A stretch of 64,000 bases of DNA from Streptomyces globisporus (GTDB lineage: Bacteria; Actinomycetota; Actinomycetes; Streptomycetales; Streptomycetaceae): the NCBI RefSeq assembly GCF_003501885.1, contig NZ_QWFA01000001.1, positions 60,968 through 124,967 on the forward strand. Direction: 5' to 3'. Made by a program: the position numbers and the translations under genes. The notes beneath the pieces were generated by a model that was not told where the DNA came from, did not search any database, and saw nothing but the letters and a program-made list of their open reading frames with translations. Every line of letters starts with the position of its first letter. Positions within the stretch are counted from its first letter, which is position 1. Positions 1 to 7,902 of the stretch are shown piece by piece.

Positions 1-1
1 C

Positions 2-760
2 AACCAGGACGCGGTCGCCGGCACCGGTCTCCGGCTCGGGGACGCGGTGGTCGCGGTGCTCTCCACCATCGCCCCGCTCGCACTGGCCGGAGCGGTCCAC
101 CTCTACATCCTCATTGCCCGGGGCCCGGTCGAGGACTCTGGTCGGCAGAACCTCGGTCAGCCCGGTCACCTCGGTGAGACCGACCGCAGCGACGCTATCG
201 AGGTCACCCGGACCGACCGAGCCGGTCTGCAGCGGTCAGCGGCCGGTCAGGTCAAGTCCGGTCAGGCGGTCACCGCTCTGACCGACCGGCTGCCGCTGTC
301 CCCGGCCGACGAGGACACCGCCGCCCGGTCAGTGACCGGAGACTCGACCCCGGCGACCAGCGGCCAGTCGGTCACCGACCACCACAACCGCAGCCACGGT
401 GCCCCTGACCTGCCGGGACAGGCGGACAAGGGCCGGAGGGTCACTGACCGCCCCAGTAGTACGGCCCCGGTCGGTGATGACCAGGACAGCCCGGCGGCGG
501 TCAGTGCCCGGCCGGTCACCTCGCCGCCGGTCACTGACCGGGCCGCTCGGTCGACTGGTGACCGGCGTCCTGACCCGGACACCGAGGAGCTGCTGGTGAT
601 CGCCCGGTCGGCGGTCAGGGCCGAGGACAAACTGACCCGCAAGGTGGTCGCCCAGGCGATCCGAGGTCAGCAGATCCCGCTGTCCAGCGACACCCTGACC
701 GCGCTGATGGCTCAGCTGCGCGAGCAGCACCGCCAGCCGGTCACTTCCTCCCGGCCCTGA
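2..760 (+). CDS. DUF2637-like membrane protein, 3' part
   Basis: The reading frame is open from the first bases of the window, so only the C-terminal part is present. It starts with the end of a hydrophobic segment (VAVLSTIAPLALAGAVHLY), as in the last membrane helix of DUF2637/SpdB-type proteins of Streptomyces conjugative elements. The remaining about 200 residues are a hydrophilic, probably disordered tail full of VTD, PVT and GQ pieces. A GTG at 47 could start a shorter frame, but the hydrophobic codons before it argue that the gene begins upstream. It lies just before mobC and the relaxase in the same direction, which fits a role in transfer or intramycelial spread. The family call is an inference from one membrane segment and the context. 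Confidence 0.5.
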   Translation, partial: NQDAVAGTGLRLGDAVVAVLSTIAPLALAGAVHLYILIARGPVEDSGRQNLGQPGHLGETDRSDAIEVTRTDRAGLQRSAAGQVKSGQAVTALTDRLPLSPADEDTAARSVTGDSTPATSGQSVTDHHNRSHGAPDLPGQADKGRRVTDRPSSTAPVGDDQDSPAAVSARPVTSPPVTDRAARSTGDRRPDPDTEELLVIARSAVRAEDKLTRKVVAQAIRGQQIPLSSDTLTALMAQLREQHRQPVTSSRP

Positions 761-810
761 CCGAACCTCCACGGGGTGGGTGACCGAACCGGTCAACCCG
801 GCCGGTCACC
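155..810. repeat. Dense GGTCA/TGACC motif array
   Basis: By hand count there are 19 GGTCA and 12 TGACC pentamers between 155 and 810, often extended to CCGGTCAC or CGGTCAG. About one or two would be expected by chance at this GC. The motif occurs in more than one reading frame (GQ as GGT CAG; VT as GTC ACC), on both strands, and continues past the stop codon at 760 into the non-coding gap at 781-810. This suggests selection on the DNA itself rather than on a peptide repeat. Spacing is irregular, often 5 to 11 bases. Possible roles are a protein-binding array such as a transfer, partition or origin locus next to mobC. It is not the GACCCGGA repeat known for TraB of pSVH1. Confidence 0.7.
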
Positions 811-862
811 CACTCCGTATGTCACCGACACACCCCGCCACAGCAGAAGCTGAGAGCACCCG

Positions 863-1087
863 ATGCGCACTCACCCGGCCACGCCCGCCGAAGTCGACTC
901 CTGGCTGACCGTCCTGCACCAGCACGGACACCTCCACCGCGCCCAGTCCGGCCCCGACACCACCTGGATCGTGCAACGCGAGCAGCATGACCGGCCCTGG
1001 ACCCTGCACCACCCCGTCCTGGCCATGGATTGGATCGAGGAACTCGTCCGCGAAATCCAGCAGCAGGACCCGGAGACGAGCCGGTGA
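863..1087 (+). CDS. Small hypothetical protein of the mobilisation operon
   Basis: This is a 74-residue protein rich in His, Gln and Trp with no motif I recognise. The ATG at 863 has no strong ribosome binding site, only a weak GAGAG upstream. Its stop overlaps the GTG start of mobC (GTGA), which suggests translational coupling and makes it a real operon member. It follows the DUF2637-like gene after a 100-base gap containing the last copies of the GGTCA array. Function unknown; the coupling suggests a role linked to relaxosome formation. Confidence 0.6.
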   Translation: MRTHPATPAEVDSWLTVLHQHGHLHRAQSGPDTTWIVQREQHDRPWTLHHPVLAMDWIEELVREIQQQDPETSR

Positions 1088-1749
1088 ACACCAACGACCC
1101 GGTGGCCACCTCCGCTGGACAGCAGCGTGACCCCACCACGGCTCCTGGCGGAGCAAGCTATCGCGTACGACGGTCCTACGGCCCGACGTACGCACTTGCC
1201 CCCGCCCAGGAGGGCGGGGGAAGCCCGGCTGGTCCCCGAGCGAGGGCGCACGGGGACCAGCCGGGCAACCGGCACCAAGGGGCGCCGGTCACCGGGGGAG
1301 AAGCCGACCGCGACGACCACCGCGAGCAGCCGCGCCCGAGCACGCCCGCCTACCCCGACCGCAAACCGCGCCGCCGCACCCGCAACCCCAGCGAGCGCAC
1401 CCGCAAGACGACCACCCGCCTCTCCGACACCGAGAAGACCGAGATCGCCGACGCCGCCACCAAGCGCGGCGTCACCGTCGCCCGCTTCCTCGCCGTCTCC
1501 GGCCTGAGCGCCGCCCGCGGATGCGCCGCCGTGCACAGCAACGACCAGCTCGACACCGCCATCGACGAACTCGCCGCTCTGCGCACCGCGCTGGCCCGCA
1601 TCGGCAACAACATCAACCAGATCGCCTTCGTCCTCAACAGCGGTGGCCAGCCGCGCGCCGGTGAACTCGAACACGCGCTGGGCGCGCTGACCGGACTTCT
1701 CGCCCGCGTCGATGACGCGGCGAACGACCTGGTGACCCGGCGGCTGTGA
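1084..1749 (+). CDS. mobC: MobC-like relaxosome accessory protein
   Basis: A protein of 221 residues. The first half is basic and low in complexity. The second half carries the MobC signature: a segment of the kind LSDTEKTEIADAATKRGVTV followed by LRTALARIGNNINQIAFVLN. MobC proteins bind near oriT and help the relaxase open the strands. The GTG at 1084 was chosen because it overlaps the preceding stop; an in-frame start at 1030 would overlap the upstream gene by more than 50 bases. The relaxase start overlaps its stop (TGATG). The oriT should lie nearby, probably upstream, and the GGTCA array at 155-810 is the most striking candidate region. Confidence 0.85.
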   Translation: MNTNDPVATSAGQQRDPTTAPGGASYRVRRSYGPTYALAPAQEGGGSPAGPRARAHGDQPGNRHQGAPVTGGEADRDDHREQPRPSTPAYPDRKPRRRTRNPSERTRKTTTRLSDTEKTEIADAATKRGVTVARFLAVSGLSAARGCAAVHSNDQLDTAIDELAALRTALARIGNNINQIAFVLNSGGQPRAGELEHALGALTGLLARVDDAANDLVTRRL

Positions 1750-3518
1750 TGGTTCCCGACATCGGACGCGGCTCCCGCACCCACGGCCTCCTCGTCTACC
1801 TGTACGGCCCCGGACGGCGCGAGGAGCACACCGACGCACACCTCGTCGGCTCCTGGGACGGCTTCGCTCCCGACCCCGGCCGCGACACCGGCCTCGACCC
1901 CGACCCGAAGGTCACCCTCGCCCGGCTCACCGCCGCCCTGGACCTGCGGGTCAAGCAGGCCGGCGCTCGCGCACCCGCCAAGCACGTCTGGCACTGCTCG
2001 GTACGCACCGCCCCCGGGGACCGGCGGCTGGACGACGAGGAGTGGAACACCGTCGCCCAGCGCATCGTCCACGCCACCGGCATCGCCCCGGATGGAGACC
2101 CCGACGGCTGCCGGTGGATCGCCGTCCGCCACGCGGAAGACCACATCCACATCGTCGCCACCCTCGTACGCGGCGACCTGCGCAACCCACGCCTGAACTA
2201 CGACTTCAACAAGGCCCAGGCCGAATGCCGCCGCATCGAGAAGGAGATGGGCCTGCGGCGCCTGAACGCGGGCGACGGAACCGCAGCGAAGAACCCCAGC
2301 AGCGCCGAGAAGTTCAAGGCCGAGCGCACCGGCCGCCCGCAGACCTCACGCGAGACGCTCCGCGAGGCCGTCCGCCGAGCCGTGGCGGGAGCGGACTCGG
2401 AAGAGGAGTTCTTCACGCGGCTCCGAGAAGCGGGGGTACGGGTGAAGCTGCGACACGCACCGTCCGGTGACGCGCTCGGCTACAACGTGGCCCTGCCCGG
2501 CGACCGCAACCGCGACGGAGCCCCGGTCTGGTACCCCGGCTCCAAACTGGCCCCCGACCTCTCCCTTCCCAAGATCCGCCTACGCCTCACCGACGGGGCC
2601 ACCGAGCCGAGCGCGCCTGCGGTCGCCGCCGACCGGGCGAACTGGTCACCGCCCGCCCGTCAACGACGCAACGCCACCGTCATCGCAGAGCGCTCAGCCA
2701 CGCTCCTGGAACGCGACGAGGACGGCGAGGCCGCCCCCCAGCTCGTCGGCGTCGGAGAACTCCTCGACGCAGTGGCCCAGACCTCACCGGTCACTACCCG
2801 CACCGAGCTGGCCGCCGCAGCTCGCGCCTTCGAACGGGCGACCCGCAGTCATGTCCGCGCCGAACGCGCCGACACCCGAGCCCTCCGCTCAGCCGCCCGG
2901 GGTATCGTCCAAGCCGGCGGGGCGCTCGGCCGAGGCGAGGACGGCGGCACCACCGCCATGCTCGTCTCCACCCTGGTCTTGGTGGCGCTAGCCGCAGCAC
3001 GCTGGCACTCCGCACGCGGTCACGCCCAGCAGGCCGAAGCCTCCCGGCAGGCCGCCGAGCACCTTCGCGCCGCCTACCGCCAGGCCGCTGCCACACCCAT
3101 GCAGGCCCTGCGCGACCAGGGTCGAGCCTTGCCCGAAGCCCAGCGCCACGCCTACGAGACCACCATCCGCGCTGTCCTGCCCGAGAACCGCACCCGACCC
3201 GGCACCAGCACGAAGAACGACGCCTTGGCCGCCACCCTGGCTCAGGCCGAGCTGGCAGGCATGGACCCGAAAGCCCTCCTGCAGGAGGCCGTCGCCATGC
3301 GCGAACTCGACACGGCCGAGGACGTGAACGACGTCCTGGTTTGGCGACTGCGCCGCCTCGCCCAGCTCCCCGCCCACCCGGGCGAAGCCACTCGACGCCC
3401 CCAACTCGACACCGGCCGCGCCAAACCTCCCACCAATCGGACCGGCGTCCGGACCGCGCCCCCGGCCTCGCCTCGGCCCGCCGCACCGGACCCGCACAGC
3501 AGGCCGCCGCGCCGCTGA
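1749..3518 (+). CDS. Relaxase/mobilisation nuclease
   Basis: A protein of 589 residues. The N-terminal region has the relaxase fold signature of actinobacterial mobilisation nucleases: THGLLVYLYGPGRREEHTD near residues 12-30 with a candidate catalytic tyrosine, and the metal-binding histidine cluster RHAEDHIHIVATL near residue 130. It would cut one strand at oriT and stay bound to its 5' end. The C-terminal half is Ala/Arg rich and contains one hydrophobic stretch (AMLVSTLVLVALAAA, near residue 405) that may be a membrane anchor. The start codon overlaps the mobC stop. Length is normal for this group and no frameshift is visible. It is the first of the clear conjugation proteins; the coupling protein is at 13,921-15,709. 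Confidence 0.85.
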   Translation: MVPDIGRGSRTHGLLVYLYGPGRREEHTDAHLVGSWDGFAPDPGRDTGLDPDPKVTLARLTAALDLRVKQAGARAPAKHVWHCSVRTAPGDRRLDDEEWNTVAQRIVHATGIAPDGDPDGCRWIAVRHAEDHIHIVATLVRGDLRNPRLNYDFNKAQAECRRIEKEMGLRRLNAGDGTAAKNPSSAEKFKAERTGRPQTSRETLREAVRRAVAGADSEEEFFTRLREAGVRVKLRHAPSGDALGYNVALPGDRNRDGAPVWYPGSKLAPDLSLPKIRLRLTDGATEPSAPAVAADRANWSPPARQRRNATVIAERSATLLERDEDGEAAPQLVGVGELLDAVAQTSPVTTRTELAAAARAFERATRSHVRAERADTRALRSAARGIVQAGGALGRGEDGGTTAMLVSTLVLVALAAARWHSARGHAQQAEASRQAAEHLRAAYRQAAATPMQALRDQGRALPEAQRHAYETTIRAVLPENRTRPGTSTKNDALAATLAQAELAGMDPKALLQEAVAMRELDTAEDVNDVLVWRLRRLAQLPAHPGEATRRPQLDTGRAKPPTNRTGVRTAPPASPRPAAPDPHSRPPRR

Positions 3519-3623
3519 CCAGCAGTCCGGCAAGCCCGCCACCGGCCTGCCGACTGCGCGAAAACCCCTGGACAACCGATTCCACCGGTTGTTACGGATG
3601 AAGAGAAGGCCCTCGACCGGGAG

Positions 3624-4028
3624 ATGACGCTGGTGCCCAAGACGACCGACAACCACGTAGAGCCGACCCCCGTCCTGTCCGCCGCCCTCGTCAGAAGTGA
3701 TCCGCTGCTGCAACTCCAGTACAAGACGCAGCCGCCCAGCGGACCCGGAGCGACGCGATGCCTCAGCCACCCGCCGGAGCTGGCCCTGCGAGGAATCCCC
3801 GTGCTGTGCTCGGTCTGCCGAGCCCGGCGCGACTGGCTGCTCATCAACCACGGCCGGAACGTCTGGGTCCGCTGCCGCTGCGGCAACCAGTGGCTTGAGT
3901 CCGAGATTAGCCGCGCTAACTTCGACGCCATGATCACCATCCCGCACGGGACGACCTACCCCAGCGTCGAGCAGGGCCTGATCGCACTCGGCTTTGACGG
4001 CGCGTTCGCTGGCACCTACCTGGGGTAG
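3624..4028 (+). CDS. Small zinc-ribbon protein
   Basis: A 134-residue protein with a central Cys-x2-Cys ... Cys-x-Cys arrangement (LCSVCRARRDW and VRCRCGNQW), a probable zinc ribbon. No other domain is recognised. It lies about 100 bases downstream of the relaxase on the same strand. The ATG at 3624 follows GGGAG very closely, so the start is uncertain. Zinc ribbons of this size often bind DNA or protein, but the function here is unknown. Confidence 0.6.
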   Translation: MTLVPKTTDNHVEPTPVLSAALVRSDPLLQLQYKTQPPSGPGATRCLSHPPELALRGIPVLCSVCRARRDWLLINHGRNVWVRCRCGNQWLESEISRANFDAMITIPHGTTYPSVEQGLIALGFDGAFAGTYLG

Positions 4029-4136
4029 AGCAGCGCGGTTCGGCTCCTTGTACCGGCCGCGAGCACCGCTTGCGTAGCATGCTGTCGGCCCCGGACGCAT
4101 CCGGTGCGGCCGACACGGCGCGGTGAAAGGGCAGCA

Positions 4137-5378
4137 GTGCAGCGGATCGGACTTTACTACCCCTACGTGCACTTCCGTAAGGAGCAGTGGATCAAGGCCG
4201 CTGCCCTTTACTGGCCGGGCCTAGCCCGGGTCGTCCCACGCGGATTTCCCGTCAGCGACCCGGACCTGGTCAAGGCCCTGCGCGACGGACTGGACAACTT
4301 CCTCACTGACGTGGACCCCAGGGAAGCGGCAGCCGCTGTCGCCCCAGCCTTCCTGAAGGCTGTCGAGGACCACGGCACCGAACTGCGGCAGCGCTTCCTG
4401 GCAACGGCCGACACACGACCCTTCCACACACATCAGGGCGACCAGCCCGAGCTGTTGATGGGAGCGCGCATCGTCAACGCCGAGCCGACCGCGCCTGACG
4501 ACCTGCGAACGCTTCCGCGCGACGAACGCCCCCTCGCCGGCCTCTACCCGCACGAGGTAGACCCAGGGCTTGCCGACGTCCTACGCGGTGCCGGTCTCGC
4601 CGTACCGGCCATGCGGTCGCGCATCGCCAGATCCTCGGATGTGACGTGGCTGGCCATGGACCCGGTCCTGGCATGGATCTACAAGTGCGTGCTCACCGAG
4701 GAGCTGGCCCGCCGTACGCGCTATGCACCGATCACCGACCAGGTCGCGGCCCACAGCGCCACGGACGGTTGGGACAGCGACCGGATCGCTGCTGCCATGT
4801 TGGGCGAGCCGCCCCGACCGGCAAGCTCCGACGAGACAACACGACTCGGGCTGATGGCCGTGCAGTGCGTCCTCCCGGACGGCCTGCGCTCGGTGCCGGT
4901 GGCGAAGATCATCCGACTGCGGAACGACCACCGGGCCGAATTCAGCGCCTTCAGGCAAGCAGTCGACAAGGCTGCGGCCGATTTGCGCGAGCAGGTGGGT
5001 GGCATCGGAGACCGCGCAGCCTTCGAACACCACCTTCGGATGACACTCGACGAGAGCATCGCCCAGCCTCTGGAGGACCTGCGCAAGGCCATGAGTGGCC
5101 TCAACCTCAAAACCTTCTACAGCGCGCTGAATTACAAGTTCGAAGTGCCCGCCCTCGCCGCGGCGGCGAGCGGCTGGGCAGGCAATGTGCCGATCGCGGG
5201 AGGAAGTCTCGCGATCGCCGCCGCGACCCTGCGCCAGGCCACGGCGGAGGCGCGCGACGCTCAGCTTGCTGGCTCTCCGGTCAGCTACCTGCTCAGGGTG
5301 GAACGGAATCTGAAGCCGACCACCCTGGTGCGGCGGGTGGCGCGAACGTTCGGCCGAGCTGTTGGCTCCGGAATCTAG
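4137..5378 (+). CDS. DUF6236-like protein
   Basis: A 413-residue protein whose N-terminus (RIGLYYPYVHFRKEQWIKAA, then LYWPGLARVVPRG) matches the start typical of DUF6236 proteins, which are widespread and uncharacterised in actinobacteria. The GTG at 4137 was chosen because GAAAGGG lies about 7 bases upstream and the conserved block starts right there; a start at 4104 would add unrelated residues. There is a 108-base gap before it, so it may have its own promoter. The C-terminus contains an Ala/Gly-rich segment (VPIAGGSLAIAAATL) that could be a short amphipathic or membrane-facing helix. DUF6236 genes are often accessory cargo on mobile elements. Function unknown. Confidence 0.7.
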   Translation: MQRIGLYYPYVHFRKEQWIKAAALYWPGLARVVPRGFPVSDPDLVKALRDGLDNFLTDVDPREAAAAVAPAFLKAVEDHGTELRQRFLATADTRPFHTHQGDQPELLMGARIVNAEPTAPDDLRTLPRDERPLAGLYPHEVDPGLADVLRGAGLAVPAMRSRIARSSDVTWLAMDPVLAWIYKCVLTEELARRTRYAPITDQVAAHSATDGWDSDRIAAAMLGEPPRPASSDETTRLGLMAVQCVLPDGLRSVPVAKIIRLRNDHRAEFSAFRQAVDKAAADLREQVGGIGDRAAFEHHLRMTLDESIAQPLEDLRKAMSGLNLKTFYSALNYKFEVPALAAAASGWAGNVPIAGGSLAIAAATLRQATAEARDAQLAGSPVSYLLRVERNLKPTTLVRRVARTFGRAVGSGI

Positions 5379-5633
5379 CTCCGTACTTCGCGGATCACAT
5401 TTTTTGCTCAGTTTCCGAGCTTGATCACGGTCCTCAGGTGATCGTGCTTCGGCGGGTTCTGCAACTCGGACCGCAGCGCTGATCCGTTGCTGACCCGCTG
5501 CGATCAGTTGATGTCCGAAAGGTTGAGAGAATGGCTAGCGCCGGGCTGGGCACCGGGGCCCGCTCGACCGTCCAACGGCATCGAGCGCCGAGGCCCCTGT
5601 CCACCAGTGGCACTACCCGCAGTACACCCTCAT

Positions 5634-5990
5634 TCAGCAGTCGTAGCTCTTGAGCGTCTTCGAGGCACCGGTGGCCGACTTCAGGTAGTCGTTCTCCGAC
5701 TTCAGGCTCTCGTTCTCCGCCGTCGACTCAGCCAACTGCACGACCAGTCCGGCAGCCATGGACTGGAGCCCCTTGTACTTCCAGGCGAGGACTCCGAGGG
5801 CAGTGGTGGCGGTAGCGGCCAGAACGCTGGCGCCGGCCGTAACCGCGACCCCGGCTTTGCTGGACTTACCTCCGGCTGGCCCGGCACCGTTCTTACCGAT
5901 GCAAACGTGGCCCGTCTCCTGCGAGTGCTGTTGAGCCTCGCCGAGATGGTCGCTCTGAAACGAGCACGATCCGCATTGGTAGTGGGTCAT
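5634..5990 (-). CDS. C2H2-like finger, membrane segment and coiled coil protein
   Basis: A 118-residue protein in three parts. The N-terminus has Cys-x2-Cys ... His-x5-His (CGSCSFQSDHLGEAQQHSQE followed by TGH), which looks like a single C2H2-type zinc finger. A hydrophobic segment follows (AGVAVTAGASVLAATATTAL). The C-terminus, AESTAENESLKSENDYLKS, looks like a short coiled coil. The ATG at 5990 has a strong site, GGAGGAAAGG, about 7 bases upstream, so longer in-frame starts are rejected. It is the most downstream gene of the minus-strand run. Bacterial single zinc fingers joined to a membrane anchor are uncommon; a nucleic-acid or protein tether is possible but unproven. Confidence 0.7.
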   Translation of the reverse strand: MTHYQCGSCSFQSDHLGEAQQHSQETGHVCIGKNGAGPAGGKSSKAGVAVTAGASVLAATATTALGVLAWKYKGLQSMAAGLVVQLAESTAENESLKSENDYLKSATGASKTLKSYDC

Positions 5991-6250
5991 CGGTCGTTCC
6001 TTTCCTCCAAGGAGATGAGCTTGCCACAGGTCACGTGCCTCCGACGCCCACTTGGTCGTCCTCCGTACGCCCACCGACGCTGGGGGAATGACGCGCACCT
6101 ACACGGGTGTGAGTGCCCGCTGATTGTGGGTATGCCGTCCAGGCTCCCAGGAGGGCCCATGGTGCGCCACGGAACGCCGGAGGTCGCCGCCCACCTGGGA
6201 ATCAGCGTCCGGGCCACCCGTAGCCGCAAGAGCTGCTGGTCGTCGGCCAT
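5987..6250 (-). CDS. Small ORF, possibly a truncated or shifted gene
   Basis: The ATG at 6250 has a strong ribosome binding site (GAGGAGGACGCG before it) and the first about 30 residues (MADDQQLLRLRVARTLIPRW) look like real protein. The C-terminal half is rich in Arg, Pro, Cys and His and reads like out-of-frame sequence, so a frameshift near 6150 is likely. The stop overlaps the start of the zinc-finger gene at 5990. No family recognised. Confidence 0.4.
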   Translation of the reverse strand: MADDQQLLRLRVARTLIPRWAATSGVPWRTMGPPGSLDGIPTISGHSHPCRCASFPQRRWAYGGRPSGRRRHVTCGKLISLEERNDR

Positions 6251-6296
6251 CGCGTCCTCCTCGTTCGTCGGTGATGAGCGTGGGCGGGCATACGGT

Positions 6297-6332
6297 AAGG
6301 CCGCCCCTGCCGGTTCGGCGAGGGGCGGCCTT
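6297..6332 (-). terminator. Strong hairpin terminator
   Basis: A perfect 12-base inverted repeat, AAGGCCGCCCCT and AGGGGCGGCCTT, with a 12-base loop. It lies just downstream of the minus-strand gene ending at 6345 and before the small gene at 6250, so it probably ends the long minus-strand operon. Confidence 0.75.
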
Positions 6333-6344
6333 CTGCGATTGACG

Positions 6345-6683
6345 TCAGACTTCGGCGAGGTGGTTGGAGAGGTCCAGGGCGACGGTGGCCACCGCGAGGG
6401 CGTCGCACAGGCCGGTCACCTCGTGGATTGTGGGGCGGACCAGGCGCGGCCAGTCGTTGGGGGCGGCGGGCCAGTAGGCGAGGAGGACCTCGGTGGTGGC
6501 CAGGCCGAGGTGGGCGGTGACGTCCCAGCCCGTGCGAGCGGCGGGCTCCCAGTGCAGGCGGAGACGGCCGAGCGGGAGTTCCGGAGTGCCCGCCGGGAGC
6601 CAGGAGACGCCGAGCGGCCCCTCCGGGAGAGCGGAGGCGCGCTGGACCACTGCGCCGCGCACTCCCGGCGGCATGGGCCGCAC
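6345..6683 (-). CDS. Hypothetical protein
   Basis: A protein of about 112 residues. The body (LRLHWEPAARTGWDVTAHLG, then EVLLAYWPAAPNDWPRL) is well-behaved globular sequence with good codon bias. No family recognised. The start is uncertain: GTG at 6683 and ATG at 6674 lack a Shine-Dalgarno site, while a CAGGAG at about 6741-6746 would suit an atypical start near 6734. It is the last gene of the operon before the hairpin at 6297-6332. Confidence 0.5.
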   Translation of the reverse strand: MRPMPPGVRGAVVQRASALPEGPLGVSWLPAGTPELPLGRLRLHWEPAARTGWDVTAHLGLATTEVLLAYWPAAPNDWPRLVRPTIHEVTGLCDALAVATVALDLSNHLAEV

Positions 6684-6765
6684 GGCGAGGGCGTGCAGCG
6701 GGTAGGCGGTGGAAGGTTGGGGTCGCGGTGAGATCGGGGCCTCCTGGACGGGTTCGTATGGCAGG

Positions 6766-7032
6766 TCAGGACCAAGCGAGGGCGTTGCGGACCGATGTCG
6801 GCAGGTAGCCCTCTTGGCCGTCCTCGGCGATGAACGCCATGCCGTCGCCTACGACGACGTCGGTGCCGAGGTAGTGGGCAAAGGGCCAGTCGGGGTTAAC
6901 GGCCAGGCGGATCGGCAGGTCGGGGTCGAGGTGCTGAAGTTGGCGGAGCAGGTGGCCGACGGTCAGGTGCTGGGGCAAAGGGAAGTCTCCGGAATCGAGC
7001 GGGAAGCGGTGTGGTGATAGAGCGTCAGGCAT
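6766..7032 (-). CDS. Small conserved-looking hypothetical protein
   Basis: A protein of 88 residues from the ATG at 7032; a TTG at 7056 would add eight residues. The segment LTVGHLLRQLQHLDPDLPIR is a pattern seen in several small actinobacterial proteins (a Leu/Asp-rich helix followed by a strand), and the C-terminus IAEDGQEGYLPTSVRNAL is regular. It follows the DUF317 gene by about 40 bases. Function unknown. Confidence 0.55.
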   Translation of the reverse strand: MPDALSPHRFPLDSGDFPLPQHLTVGHLLRQLQHLDPDLPIRLAVNPDWPFAHYLGTDVVVGDGMAFIAEDGQEGYLPTSVRNALAWS

Positions 7033-7074
7033 GTCGAGGCAGAGTTCATCGCGCAAGGTCGGCTGCTGGGTGGT

Positions 7075-7416
7075 TCAGCGGCTTGCGATGAGCGCGGCGA
7101 GGAAACCGGCCACGGCCTCGGAGGGGGTGTCGGGGCCGAACTCCTGGACCCAGGGCTCGGCGTCGGAGGGGCGGACCCGGACCTGCCAGACGATGCCGCG
7201 CTTCCAGGCTGTGGTGTCCTCGGGTAGCCAGCCGACGTAGACGCGGCCGTCCGGGCTGGTGCAGTGCACGTTGGACTCCGGGGTGTCGATGATCGTCCAG
7301 CCGAGCCCGCCGAGCAGTTCGAGTACCAGGCTCGCGCAGTGGTCGCTGGAGAGCCAGGGACGCACCTCCACGGCGGGGTGGACGACGGCTGGCAGGAGGG
7401 TGCTGGAGGTGTTCAC
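7075..7416 (-). CDS. DUF317 domain protein
   Basis: A 113-residue protein that covers one DUF317 unit: HPAVEVRPWLSSDHCASLVL, then SPDGRVYVGWLPED, a W-containing strand and the end PSEAVAGFLAALIAS. DUF317 is nearly confined to Streptomyces and its mobile elements and has no known function. The GTG at 7416 is chosen because AAGGGA lies about 10 bases upstream and the codon overlaps the stop of the upstream gene (GTGA), giving coupling. Confidence 0.8.
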   Translation of the reverse strand: MNTSSTLLPAVVHPAVEVRPWLSSDHCASLVLELLGGLGWTIIDTPESNVHCTSPDGRVYVGWLPEDTTAWKRGIVWQVRVRPSDAEPWVQEFGPDTPSEAVAGFLAALIASR

Positions 7417-7877
7417 GAGTGGGCAGTCCCTTCGTTGACCTGCGGTTTTCCCGACGTCCGTACGTTGACATGCGGTGTGCCGATGTACGTAGTCGTTTGC
7501 GGGAAGGTGAGGTCTGCCTTGGGCGAACTGGCCGCGGAGGGAGAGGAGGCCGGCGGGCCGGGAAATGGATCGGCGCGACCGGTTGTCGTAGTCCGGTTGC
7601 GGCGCAGGGCCGTGCAGAGCAGAAGGGACAGGCCGTGGGGGAGTCGAGCAGACACAGGGACGGCGCCGGGTTGGAGCGGAAGATTCGCGCGGCCGGGCGG
7701 ACGTGGACCGTGGGCGACATCGCGACGGTCGCCGACGGCCAGTGGGGAGTCGGCGCACAGCCCGAACAGTGGCCGGACGAGGAGACGGTGGAGCGCCGGG
7801 GCGCCGAAGGCCGGCGAGTGGAGCTGACGATGGAGGAAATGGCCCGCGCAGTGGACCCCCAGGCCGAAGAGGGCCAT
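7413..7877 (-). CDS. Hypothetical protein with hydrophobic N-terminus
   Basis: The frame ends at 7413 in a 4-base overlap with the DUF317 start, which argues that it is translated. The N-terminal sequence from an ATG at 7877 (MALFGLGVHCAGHFLHRQL) is hydrophobic and may be a membrane segment. The C-terminal part is Pro/Thr rich with poorer codon bias. A different small frame on the plus strand (7635-7898) overlaps it and has better codon statistics, so this call is uncertain. Confidence 0.4.
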   Translation of the reverse strand: MALFGLGVHCAGHFLHRQLHSPAFGAPALHRLLVRPLFGLCADSPLAVGDRRDVAHGPRPPGRANLPLQPGAVPVSARLPHGLSLLLCTALRRNRTTTTGRADPFPGPPASSPSAASSPKADLTFPQTTTYIGTPHVNVRTSGKPQVNEGTAHS

Positions 7878-7898
7878 CGCGACGAGAATCGGAGCTAA
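7635..7898 (+). CDS. Possible small plus-strand gene inside the minus-strand operon
   Basis: An 88-residue frame from GTG at 7635 with AGAAGGGA about 7 bases upstream. Third-position GC is close to 90% from the start codon onward and clearly lower before it, the pattern expected of real Streptomyces coding. The protein is hydrophilic and globular-looking (LERKIRAAGRTWTVGDIATV, then ELTMEEMARAVDPQAEE). No family recognised. It is antisense to the frame at 7413-7877; only one of the two is likely to be the main gene. Confidence 0.4.
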   Translation: MGESSRHRDGAGLERKIRAAGRTWTVGDIATVADGQWGVGAQPEQWPDEETVERRGAEGRRVELTMEEMARAVDPQAEEGHRDENRS

Positions 7899-7902
7899 GC
7901 GT

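Noticed and set aside
155..810. CRISPR-like or minisatellite repeat
   Set aside because: The motif is only 5 to 8 bases, on both strands, with irregular spacing and no spacers of constant length.
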